This document shows positions 51,184 through 58,196 of a DNA stretch of 64,000 nt, in pieces. The notes beneath the pieces are model-generated. The model ran no database searches, was not told the origin of the DNA, and saw only the letters and a program-made list of their open reading frames with translations. The stretch spans positions 130,615 through 194,614 of the forward strand of contig JAHZCD010000002.1 in the NCBI GenBank assembly GCA_019423025.1, read 5' to 3'. The position numbers and the translations under genes were made by a program. The number at the start of each line of letters is the position of its first letter. Within the stretch, counting starts at the first letter, position 1. The DNA comes from Haemophilus sp. Lineage in GTDB: Bacteria > Pseudomonadota > Gammaproteobacteria > Enterobacterales > Pasteurellaceae.

Positions 51184-52467
51184 ATGAAATTGATCAAACG
51201 TGTTATGGGGCTATTTGTGGTGATGTTTGCATTTGCAAGCACAGCAATGGCAGAAGATGAAGTTCGAATTGTGATTGATGAAGGTGTTGATGGCGCTCGT
51301 CCTATCGCAGTTGTTCCTTTCGCGGGTTCTGCACCTGAAAATATTGGTCAAATTGTTGCAGATGACTTACGTAATAGTGGTAAATTTAACCCAATTCCAG
51401 TAAGTCAAATGCCACAACAACCAACGACTGCAGCAGAAGTGAAACCAGAAGCTTGGACTGCTTTAGGTATTGATGCTGTTGTGGTTGGTCAAGTAACATC
51501 AACTGGTAGCGGTTATAACATTTCTTATCAGTTAGTTGATACTGTGGGCGCATCAGGTACACCAGGTGCAGTGCTTGCACAAAATAGCTATACAGTGACT
51601 AATAAATGGTTGCGTTACGGTGCACATACTGTGAGTGATGAAGTATTTGAAAAATTAACCGGTATTCGTGGTGCATTCAGAACACGTATTGCTTACGTAG
51701 TGCAAAAAAATGGTGGTTCACAACCTTATGAAGTTCGTGTAGCAGATTATGATGGTTACAATCAATTCATCGTAAATCGTAGCTCACAACCAATTATGTC
51801 TCCAGCATGGTCTCCAGATGGTAAACGTTTAGCTTACGTATCTTTTGAGAACAAAAAATCACAACTTGTTGTACAAGACTTAGGTTCTGGTTCTCGTAAA
51901 GTGGTGGCTTCTTTCCCAGGACATAACGGTGCACCAGCGTTCTCTCCAGACGGTTCTAAACTTGCCTTTGCTTCTTCACAAGATGGTTTATTAAACATCT
52001 ATGTAATGGGCTCAAATGGTGGTACACCGACTCAATTAACTCGTGGTGCGGGCAATAATACAGAACCATCATGGTCTCCAGATGGTAGTTCAATTCTCTT
52101 TACTTCAGATAGAAGTGGTTCACCACAAGTTTATCGCATGAGCGCAAGCGGTGGTGGTGCGTCACCAGTTGGTGGTCGAGGTAGTGCGCAAATCAGTAGT
52201 GATGGTAAAACACTTGTGATGATCAATGGTAATAACAACGTGGTGAAACAAGATCTCACCAGCGGTAGTTCTGAAGTATTAAGTACATCTTTCTTAGGTG
52301 AAAGCCCAAGTATTTCTCCTAATGGTATCATGATTATTTACAGCTCTACACAAGGGCTAGGAAAGGTGTTACAATTAGTTTCTGCAGATGGTCGCTTTAA
52401 AGCGAGTCTTCCAGGAAGTAATGGCCAAGTGAAATTTCCAGCTTGGTCTCCATACTTGACTAAATAA
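51184..52467 (+). CDS. tolB: Tol-Pal system beta-propeller protein TolB
   Basis: Periplasmic protein that binds Pal and TolA. It has 427 residues and a Sec signal peptide cut near TAMAE (about 23). The N-terminal two-lobed domain contains the TolA box region. The C-terminal six-bladed propeller shows repeated WSPDGK/FSPDGS motifs (about 200-400). AAGGTGAT precedes the ATG. It is followed by pal after 24 nt. Confidence 0.97.
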   Translation: MKLIKRVMGLFVVMFAFASTAMAEDEVRIVIDEGVDGARPIAVVPFAGSAPENIGQIVADDLRNSGKFNPIPVSQMPQQPTTAAEVKPEAWTALGIDAVVVGQVTSTGSGYNISYQLVDTVGASGTPGAVLAQNSYTVTNKWLRYGAHTVSDEVFEKLTGIRGAFRTRIAYVVQKNGGSQPYEVRVADYDGYNQFIVNRSSQPIMSPAWSPDGKRLAYVSFENKKSQLVVQDLGSGSRKVVASFPGHNGAPAFSPDGSKLAFASSQDGLLNIYVMGSNGGTPTQLTRGAGNNTEPSWSPDGSSILFTSDRSGSPQVYRMSASGGGASPVGGRGSAQISSDGKTLVMINGNNNVVKQDLTSGSSEVLSTSFLGESPSISPNGIMIIYSSTQGLGKVLQLVSADGRFKASLPGSNGQVKFPAWSPYLTK

Positions 52468-52491
52468 AAAAACTCATTGAGGAGAAATCTA

Positions 52492-52959
52492 ATGAACAAA
52501 TTTGTTAAATCATTATTAGTTGCTGGTTCAGTAGCTGCATTAGCAGCATGTAGCTCATCAAACAACGATGCAGCAGGCAACGGTGCTAACAACGGTCAAA
52601 CTTTCGGTGGTTACTCTGTTGAAGATCTTCAACAACGTTACAACACCGTGTACTTCGGTTTCGACAAATTCAACATCGAAGGTGAATACGTTCAAATCTT
52701 AGATGCTCACGCTGCATACTTAAATGCAACTCCAGCTTCTAAAGTTGTTGTTGAAGGTAACACTGACGAACGTGGTACTCCAGAGTACAACATCGCTTTA
52801 GGTCAACGTCGTGCTGATGCAGTTAAAGGTTTCTTAGCTGGTAAAGGTGTTGACGCTGGTAAAGTATCTACTGTTTCTTACGGTGAAGAAAAACCTGCAG
52901 TGTTAGGTCACGATGAAGCAGCATACTCTAAAAACCGTCGTGCAGTGTTAGCATACTAA
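52492..52959 (+). CDS. pal: peptidoglycan-associated lipoprotein Pal (P6 antigen)
   Basis: Outer membrane lipoprotein that anchors to peptidoglycan and completes the Tol-Pal bridge. It has 155 residues from ATG 52492, with GAGGAGAA upstream; an in-frame TTG five codons earlier is the ribosome-binding site itself and is rejected. The lipobox is LAAC (Cys19). The OmpA-like domain shows VYFGFDKFNI and NTDERGTPEYNIALGQRRADAVK. It is nearly identical to the Haemophilus P6 protein from memory, which is a strong genus marker. Codon use is highly biased. Confidence 0.98.
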   Translation: MNKFVKSLLVAGSVAALAACSSSNNDAAGNGANNGQTFGGYSVEDLQQRYNTVYFGFDKFNIEGEYVQILDAHAAYLNATPASKVVVEGNTDERGTPEYNIALGQRRADAVKGFLAGKGVDAGKVSTVSYGEEKPAVLGHDEAAYSKNRRAVLAY

Positions 52960-52984
52960 TTTTTAAAGAATTTTGATTCTTAGA

Positions 52985-53015
52985 AAAAGGGAGAGTAGAA
53001 ATACTCTCCTTTTTT
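52985..53015 (+). terminator. terminator of tolQRAB-pal
   Basis: GGGAGAGTA (52989-52997) and TACTCTCCT (53002-53010) pair around a GAAA tetraloop, then a T-run. Confidence 0.93.
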
Positions 53016-53084
53016 ATTTGTTCTAAGATATTGTTAGAAATTGACGAGTATTCACGCAATTAACACAATTTCTTCAGATTTTTC

Positions 53085-53112
53085 TTGCGTCAGAAAATAA
53101 AATCGGTAATAT
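53085..53112 (+). promoter_or_regulatory. promoter of the tRNA-Lys cluster
   Basis: TTGCGT (53085-53090), a 16-nt spacer and TAATAT (53107-53112) lie about 24 nt before the first tRNA. Confidence 0.55.
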
Positions 53113-53135
53113 ACGCACCTGTTACGAAATGATGT

Positions 53136-53211
53136 GGGTCGTTAGCTCAGTCGGTAGAGCAGCGGACTTTTAATCCGTTGGTCGAAGGTTCGAATCCTTC
53201 ACGACCCACCA
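53136..53211 (+). tRNA. tRNA-Lys (TTT)
   Basis: This is a 76-nt cloverleaf with an encoded CCA. Acceptor GGGTCGT pairs with ACGACCC, and the anticodon stem GCGGA/TCCGT encloses loop CTTTTAA, giving TTT. It is first of three adjacent tRNA-Lys genes. Confidence 0.97.
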
Positions 53212-53236
53212 CTTTTATTTCGAAGAATTCCCAAAT

Positions 53237-53312
53237 GGGTCGTTAGCTCAGTCGGTAGAGCAGCGGACTTTTAATCCGTTGGTCGAAGGTTCGAATCCTT
53301 CACGACCCACCA
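53237..53312 (+). tRNA. tRNA-Lys (TTT)
   Basis: This second copy is identical to the gene at 53136-53211 over its 76 nt and lies 25 nt after it. It is co-transcribed. Confidence 0.97.
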
Positions 53313-53341
53313 TCTATTTAAAGATCATTATTTAACCGGTT

Positions 53342-53417
53342 GGGTTGTTAGCTCAGTTGGTAGAGCAGCGGACTCTTAATCCGTCGGTCGAGAGTTCGAG
53401 CCTCTCACAGCCCACCA
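53342..53417 (+). tRNA. tRNA-Lys (CTT)
   Basis: This is a 76-nt cloverleaf with an encoded CCA. It is clearly related to the two preceding genes, but the acceptor is GGGTTGT/ACAGCCC, the T-arm differs and the anticodon loop is CTCTTAA. Positions 34-36 are then CTT, so it decodes only AAG. E. coli has only UUU-anticodon lysine tRNAs. The divergence in both acceptor and T-arm, with compensating changes, indicates a functional gene rather than a recent mutant copy. Confidence 0.9.
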
Positions 53418-53539
53418 GTCAACATCTTATTCCCCCTATTTGTTAATAAATTTACAAAAAATTAAAATATTTTCAAAATTCTTGACTATATTTAGCGGTT
53501 ATTATGGTAGAATATCCACAAAGTTAAGTCGGGCATAAA

Positions 53540-54259
53540 ATGTTACAGAATATTCGAATTGTTTTGGTTGAAACATCACATAGCGGGAACATCGGTTCTG
53601 CGGCGCGTGCAATGAAAACAATGGGATTATCCAATCTTTATTTGGTCTCACCAAAATCGGTGGATGAGCAATCTATTGCATTAGCAGCAGGCGCTGATGA
53701 TGTTGTGCGTAATGCCCACATTGTTGATACTTTTGAACAAGCAATAGAAGATTGCTCATTAGTGATTGGTACGAGTGCGAGATTACGTCATTTACAGAGT
53801 ACGCTTATTGAGCCAAGAGAGTGTGCAGAGAAAGCCAGTGCTCATCAAGGGCAAGTTGCGATCGTGTTCGGTCGTGAGCGTGTTGGGCTCACAAATGAAG
53901 AATTACTTAAATGTCATTATCATTTAAATATCCCTGCTAACCCTGAATATTCTTCGCTCAATTTAGCGATGGCAGTACAGTTGGTAAGTTATGAAATGCG
54001 AATGGCATTTTTAATAAAAAATAAAACGGAAAGTACACTTTCAACGATAGAAGATATCTATCCAACAGCACAAGAAATGGAGTATTTTTTTGCTCATACG
54101 GAACAGGTGTATCAGTCTCTTGGTTTTATTCAAAATCAAGGGGTTATACAAAAGTTAAGACGACTTTATAACCGTTCTTCTCTAGAAAAAAATGAATTAA
54201 ATATTTTGCGAGGAATGTTAAGTGCGATTGAAAAACGCCTTAATCTGCAAAAAGAGTAA
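53540..54259 (+). CDS. trmJ: tRNA (cytidine/uridine-2'-O-)-methyltransferase TrmJ
   Basis: SPOUT-class methyltransferase that 2'-O-methylates residue 32 of several tRNAs. It has 239 residues. The N-terminal VLVETSHSGNIGSAARAMKTMGL and the trefoil-knot motif IVFGRERVGLTNEEL followed by IPANPEYSSLNLAMAVQLVSYE are characteristic. It lies just upstream of iscR, as in E. coli, and downstream of a tRNA cluster. Confidence 0.96.
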   Translation: MLQNIRIVLVETSHSGNIGSAARAMKTMGLSNLYLVSPKSVDEQSIALAAGADDVVRNAHIVDTFEQAIEDCSLVIGTSARLRHLQSTLIEPRECAEKASAHQGQVAIVFGRERVGLTNEELLKCHYHLNIPANPEYSSLNLAMAVQLVSYEMRMAFLIKNKTESTLSTIEDIYPTAQEMEYFFAHTEQVYQSLGFIQNQGVIQKLRRLYNRSSLEKNELNILRGMLSAIEKRLNLQKE

Positions 54260-54261
54260 AA

Positions 54262-54289
54262 TTGACTATCATAGTCAGATAGGTAAACT
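54262..54289 (+). promoter_or_regulatory. iscR promoter with IscR-type palindrome
   Basis: TTGACT (54262-54267), a 16-nt spacer and TAAACT (54284-54289) form the promoter. GACTATCATAGTC (54264-54276) is a perfect palindrome matching the GACT-N5-AGTC core of type 1 IscR sites and overlaps the -35. This fits repression by [2Fe-2S]-IscR. Confidence 0.78.
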
Positions 54290-54318
54290 ACCTAGATGGC
54301 GATTTATAGGGATGCTTT

Positions 54319-54774
54319 ATGAAACTAACATCTAAAGGACGATATGCGGTTACCGCAATTTTAGATATCGCATTACATGCAGGAACAAACCCTGTTTGTT
54401 TAGCGGATATCTCAGAACGTCAAAATATTTCACTTTCTTATCTTGAGCAATTATTTGCAAAATTGCGTCGAGGAGGATTAGTAAAAAGCGTTCGTGGCCC
54501 AGGTGGTGGCTATCGTTTAGCGTTACCAACTGATCAAATTTCTATCGGTATGGTGATTTCAGCCGTAAATGAGAACATTAATGTCACAAGATGCCTTGGT
54601 AAAGGAAATTGCAAAGGCGGAGTAGAGTGTTTAACTCATACATTATGGCAAGATTTAAGTGATCGTATTTCTGATTTTTTAGATGAGATTACATTAGCTG
54701 AGCTTGTAGAGAAAAAAGCTGGGAAGCATAAAGCTCACAAAGATTTTGATGACTTAATTGTAGTCAACCAATAA
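54319..54774 (+). CDS. iscR: iron-sulfur cluster assembly regulator IscR
   Basis: Rrf2-family winged-helix regulator carrying a [2Fe-2S] cluster. It has 151 residues. The N-terminal wHTH starts MKLTSKGRYAVTAILDIALHA. Cluster ligands Cys92, Cys98 and Cys104 lie in CLGKGNCKGGVEC. It is first gene of the isc cluster, with an autoregulatory palindrome in its promoter. Confidence 0.97.
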   Translation: MKLTSKGRYAVTAILDIALHAGTNPVCLADISERQNISLSYLEQLFAKLRRGGLVKSVRGPGGGYRLALPTDQISIGMVISAVNENINVTRCLGKGNCKGGVECLTHTLWQDLSDRISDFLDEITLAELVEKKAGKHKAHKDFDDLIVVNQ

Positions 54775-54837
54775 TGGGAAAGTAGATTAAAGTGCGGTCA
54801 AATTGATAGCATTTTTAGTAGTTATTTAGGAGTGAAA

Positions 54838-56052
54838 ATGAAATTACCAATTTATTTAGATTATGCAGCAACATGTCCAGTGGATGAACGTGTAGCTAAA
54901 AAAATGATGGAATATTTAACCATTGATGGTGTATTCGGTAATCCTGCATCTCGTTCACATAAATTTGGCTGGCAAGCTGAAGAAGCAGTTGATATTGCAC
55001 GTAATCAAATTGCTGATTTAATTGGTGCAGATTCACGTGAAATTGTGTTTACTTCAGGCGCAACGGAAGCAGATAACCTCGCAATTAAAGGTGCGGCACA
55101 CTTTTATCAAACAAAAGGTAAACACATTATTACTTGTAAAACTGAGCACAAGGCAGTATTGGATACTTGTCGTCAGTTGGAACGTGAAGGCTTTGAAGTG
55201 ACCTATTTAGAGCCAGAAGAAGATGGTTTAATCGATCTTGAGAAATTCAAAGCGGCATTGCGTCCAGATACTATTCTCGTGTCAATTATGCACGTGAATA
55301 ATGAGATTGGCGTGATCCAGGATATTAAAACAATTGGTGAGCTTTGCCGTGCAAATAAAACGATTTTCCACGTAGATGCGACCCAAAGTGTCGGTAAAGT
55401 AGAAATTAATCTCGCTGAATTACCGGTTGATTTGATGTCAATGTCTAGCCACAAATTATATGGACCAAAAGGTATCGGGGCATTATATGTTTGCCGTAAA
55501 CCTCGCGTTCGTTTAGAAGCCATTATCCATGGTGGTGGTCACGAACGTGGCATGCGTTCTGGTACATTACCTGTACACCAAATTGTGGGTATGGGTGAAG
55601 CTTATCGTATTGCAAAAGAAGAAATGGCGACAGAGATCCCTCGTATCAGAGCTTTACGCGATCGCTTATATAATGGCTTGAAAGAAATTGAAGAAACCTA
55701 TGTAAATGGTTCGATGGAGCACCGCGTAGCAAATAACTTGAACATCAGCTTTAACTATGTTGAAGGTGAATCCTTAATGATGGCATTACGTGATGTGGCA
55801 GTTTCTTCTGGTTCAGCTTGTACTTCTGCGAGTTTAGAGCCATCTTATGTACTACGTGCATTAGGTCGTAATGATGAATTAGCACATAGCTCAATTCGTT
55901 TCACACTTGGTCGTTGGACAACGGAAGAAGAAATTGATTACACCATTAATTTAACACGTAATGCAGTAGCAAAGCTTCGTGAATTATCGCCACTTTGGGA
56001 TATGTTCAAAGAAGGCATTGATTTAAATACTATTGAGTGGTCAGCCCACTAA
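54838..56052 (+). CDS. iscS: cysteine desulfurase IscS
   Basis: PLP enzyme that supplies sulfur for Fe-S clusters, tRNA thiolation and thiamine. It has 404 residues from ATG 54838 (KLPIYLDYAATCPVD), 5 nt after AGGAG; the GTG two codons earlier is rejected. The PLP Lys is in SSHKLYGPKG (about 206) and the active Cys in SSGSACTSASLEPSYV (about 328). Confidence 0.98.
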   Translation: MKLPIYLDYAATCPVDERVAKKMMEYLTIDGVFGNPASRSHKFGWQAEEAVDIARNQIADLIGADSREIVFTSGATEADNLAIKGAAHFYQTKGKHIITCKTEHKAVLDTCRQLEREGFEVTYLEPEEDGLIDLEKFKAALRPDTILVSIMHVNNEIGVIQDIKTIGELCRANKTIFHVDATQSVGKVEINLAELPVDLMSMSSHKLYGPKGIGALYVCRKPRVRLEAIIHGGGHERGMRSGTLPVHQIVGMGEAYRIAKEEMATEIPRIRALRDRLYNGLKEIEETYVNGSMEHRVANNLNISFNYVEGESLMMALRDVAVSSGSACTSASLEPSYVLRALGRNDELAHSSIRFTLGRWTTEEEIDYTINLTRNAVAKLRELSPLWDMFKEGIDLNTIEWSAH

Positions 56053-56106
56053 TTTTAAAGGCGGCTAGTCCGCCTGATAGCAACTTATTTAGGAAAGGAA
56101 CATAAT

Positions 56107-56490
56107 ATGGCGTACAGCGAAAAAGTTATTGATCATTATGAAAATCCACGCAACGTAGGTTCGATGGATAAAAAAGATAATTCAGTAGGAACGGGTATGG
56201 TTGGCGCACCGGCTTGTGGTGACGTTATGCAGTTACAAATCAAAGTAAATGATAGTGGCATTATTGAAGATGCGAAATTTAAAACTTATGGTTGTGGATC
56301 AGCGATTGCATCAAGTTCTTTAATTACCGAATGGGTAAAAGGTAAATCTTTAGATGAAGCAGGTGCAATCAAAAACAGTCAAATTGCGGAAGAACTTGAA
56401 TTACCACCGGTAAAAGTTCACTGCTCAATTTTAGCAGAAGATGCAATTAAAGCCGCTATTGCTGACTATAAAAATAAACAAGGTAAGTAA
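56107..56490 (+). CDS. iscU: iron-sulfur cluster scaffold IscU
   Basis: Scaffold on which Fe-S clusters are built from IscS sulfur. It has 127 residues. The three Cys ligands are in APACGDVM (about 37), YGCGSAIASSS (about 63) and KVHCSILA (about 106). The LPPVK motif recognised by HscA is intact, and Asp39 is present. Confidence 0.98.
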   Translation: MAYSEKVIDHYENPRNVGSMDKKDNSVGTGMVGAPACGDVMQLQIKVNDSGIIEDAKFKTYGCGSAIASSSLITEWVKGKSLDEAGAIKNSQIAEELELPPVKVHCSILAEDAIKAAIADYKNKQGK

Positions 56491-56492
56491 TC

Positions 56493-56520
56493 AAAGTGCG
56501 GTTGAAAATGACCGCACTTT
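56493..56520. repeat. inverted uptake-sequence pair between iscU and iscA
   Basis: AAAGTGCGGT (56493-56502) and ACCGCACTTT (56511-56520) form a 10-bp stem with an 8-nt loop in the iscU-iscA gap. The downstream T content is low (ATC follows), so it is probably a stabilising or weakly terminating hairpin. Confidence 0.82.
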
Positions 56521-56540
56521 ATCAATTTAAGGATCAGAAT

Positions 56541-56864
56541 ATGTCTATAACACTCACTGAAAAAGCGGCGCAACGAGTTCGTACTTTTCTTGAAAATCGT
56601 GGAAAAGGCATCGGTTTACGCTTAGGTGTGAAAACATCAGGTTGTTCGGGTTTAGGCTATGTGCTTGAATTCGTTGATGTGCTCAATAATGACGATCTTG
56701 TTTTTGAGCAGCATGGCGTGAAAGTGGTAGTCGATCCAAAAAGCTTGGTTTATTTAGATGGCATTGAGCTAGATTACGTTAAAGAAGGCTTGAACGAAGG
56801 CTTTAAATATAATAACCCAAACGTAAAAGAATCTTGTGGTTGTGGTGAAAGTTTCCATGTTTAA
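56541..56864 (+). CDS. iscA: iron-sulfur cluster assembly protein IscA
   Basis: A-type carrier that delivers Fe-S clusters to target proteins. It has 107 residues from ATG 56541 (SITLTEKAAQRVRTFL), with AAGGAT upstream. A longer in-frame reading from 56496 runs through the USS hairpin and is rejected. The three Cys are in TSGCSGLGY (about 35) and ESCGCGESF (about 99 and 101). Confidence 0.96.
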   Translation: MSITLTEKAAQRVRTFLENRGKGIGLRLGVKTSGCSGLGYVLEFVDVLNNDDLVFEQHGVKVVVDPKSLVYLDGIELDYVKEGLNEGFKYNNPNVKESCGCGESFHV

Positions 56865-56873
56865 GGAATAAAG

Positions 56874-57395
56874 ATGACAAATCCTTTTGCTATTTTTGAT
56901 TTACCCGTTGCTTTCAATGTTGATCAAGCCCTTTTGTCTGAACGCTATTTAGTGCTTCAAAAGAGTTTGCACCCTGATAATTTTGTTACGGCAGATGCGC
57001 AAGAACAACGCATTGCAATGCAAAAGTCGACAGAAGTTAATGATGCATTAAAAACCTTGAAAGACCCAATTTTACGTGCGGAAGCAATTATTGCGTTAAA
57101 TACGGGAGAAGCACAGGATTTAGAACAAAAGAGCACGCAAGATGTCGCATTTTTGATGCAGCAATTAGAATGGCGAGAAGAGCTCGAAAATATTGAGCAA
57201 AGCCAGGATGAGAATGCATTAGAATCCTTTGCGAAACGCGTTAAAAAAGAAACAAAAGAAATGTTGACCGCACTTGAAGCACAGCTTAATGAGCAACAAT
57301 GGTCAACTGCAGCACAATTCTGCGATAAATTACGTTTTCTAAAAAAATTGGCAGATGAAATTAGCCAAGTAGAAGAACGTCTATTTGAATTATAA
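56874..57395 (+). CDS. hscB: Fe-S assembly J-domain co-chaperone HscB
   Basis: Brings IscU to HscA and stimulates its ATPase. It has 173 residues. The J domain (about 1-75) contains the HPD tripeptide in SLHPDNF, and the C-terminal three-helix domain (about 95-170) is the IscU-binding part. It lies 9 nt after iscA. A hairpin and an extra gene separate it from hscA. Confidence 0.96.
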   Translation: MTNPFAIFDLPVAFNVDQALLSERYLVLQKSLHPDNFVTADAQEQRIAMQKSTEVNDALKTLKDPILRAEAIIALNTGEAQDLEQKSTQDVAFLMQQLEWREELENIEQSQDENALESFAKRVKKETKEMLTALEAQLNEQQWSTAAQFCDKLRFLKKLADEISQVEERLFEL

Positions 57396-57400
57396 TCTTG

Positions 57401-57423
57401 AGGGCGTTTAATACGCCCTTTTC
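57401..57423 (+). terminator. hairpin between hscB and the DUF2625 gene
   Basis: AGGGCGT (57401-57407) and ACGCCCT (57413-57419) form a 7-bp stem with a TTAAT loop, followed by TTTTC. The tail is short, so termination may be only partial. It would give less hscA-fdx-iscX than iscRSUA-hscB mRNA. Confidence 0.6.
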
Positions 57424-57427
57424 GCTA

Positions 57428-57456
57428 TTGATAAATGGGCAGCAGCCCTCATACTA
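57428..57456 (+). promoter_or_regulatory. possible internal promoter before the DUF2625 gene
   Basis: TTGATA (57428-57433), a 17-nt spacer and ATACTA (57451-57456) lie between the hairpin and the ATG at 57470. The match is moderate. Confidence 0.3.
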
Positions 57457-57469
57457 ATGAAATCCGATT

Positions 57470-58156
57470 ATGCAAACTTTAGAACAACTGACTGATGCCT
57501 CCAAATCTGCTTGGGGAACCATTTCCCAATGGATTGAGCTTGCTCGTAATCATTGTGAGGTGATTAAAAAAGATCAATCTAGTGCAGAACGTGAGCTTTT
57601 CACCATGCAAATGCCAACGTCTTCTCCGATGGGCGCGGTGATTTATGAAACCGGTGGCATTTTAATCCATCATGGTTGGTTGCGTATATTGGGTTCAGGC
57701 AGTTTTAAATTGCCACGTGGATTAATGGATTGGAATTTCAGCAAATCCTTTAATCAATCAGGTGATAAACCGAAATATTTGCTCGTTGCAGACGATGTCA
57801 TTGGAGGGTATTTTGCCTTAAATGGTGGTTCTTTAGGGGATAATCTCGGCAAGATTTACTATTTTTCGCCGAAAGATTTAACTTGGCATGATTTAAATTT
57901 TACCTATACGGATTTCTTAGCTTGGGCATTAAATGGTGACATTGAAGCATTTTACCAAAATCTGTTTTGGCAAAATTGGCAAGAAGATGTAAAACAACTC
58001 GATGGTAATCACATGATTGTTTTTACGCCAGAACTTTCGGAAGATAAGATAACTGATATTAATCAGCGTGAACGACGCGAAGTCAATATTGAAACGCATT
58101 ACAACGCAAGTTTCACCGAACAAGATAAATTTGCGCAAGCTTATTCAGTCGCATAA
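57470..58156 (+). CDS. DUF2625 family protein inside the isc operon
   Basis: Protein of unknown function with 228 residues, soluble, with no signal peptide. It is recognised as DUF2625-like from GAVIYETGGILIHHGWLRILGSG, LPRGLMDWN, LLVADDVIGGYFALNGG and DLTWHDLNFTYTDFLAWAL. It contains no Cys-rich motif that would suggest Fe-S binding. It lies between hscB and hscA, which are adjacent in E. coli, and has its own upstream hairpin and possible promoter. A role in Fe-S assembly is only an inference from position. Confidence 0.82.
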   Translation: MQTLEQLTDASKSAWGTISQWIELARNHCEVIKKDQSSAERELFTMQMPTSSPMGAVIYETGGILIHHGWLRILGSGSFKLPRGLMDWNFSKSFNQSGDKPKYLLVADDVIGGYFALNGGSLGDNLGKIYYFSPKDLTWHDLNFTYTDFLAWALNGDIEAFYQNLFWQNWQEDVKQLDGNHMIVFTPELSEDKITDINQRERREVNIETHYNASFTEQDKFAQAYSVA

Positions 58157-58196
58157 TCAGCTTTTAACGAATTAATTATTAGAGATAAAAAGAGAT

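Noticed and set aside
53342..53417. Third tRNA of the lysine cluster as tRNA-Arg (TCT)
   Set aside because: Counting the 7-nt loop CTCTTAA between paired GCGGA and TCCGT puts CTT, not TCT, at positions 34-36, and the body is lysine-like.
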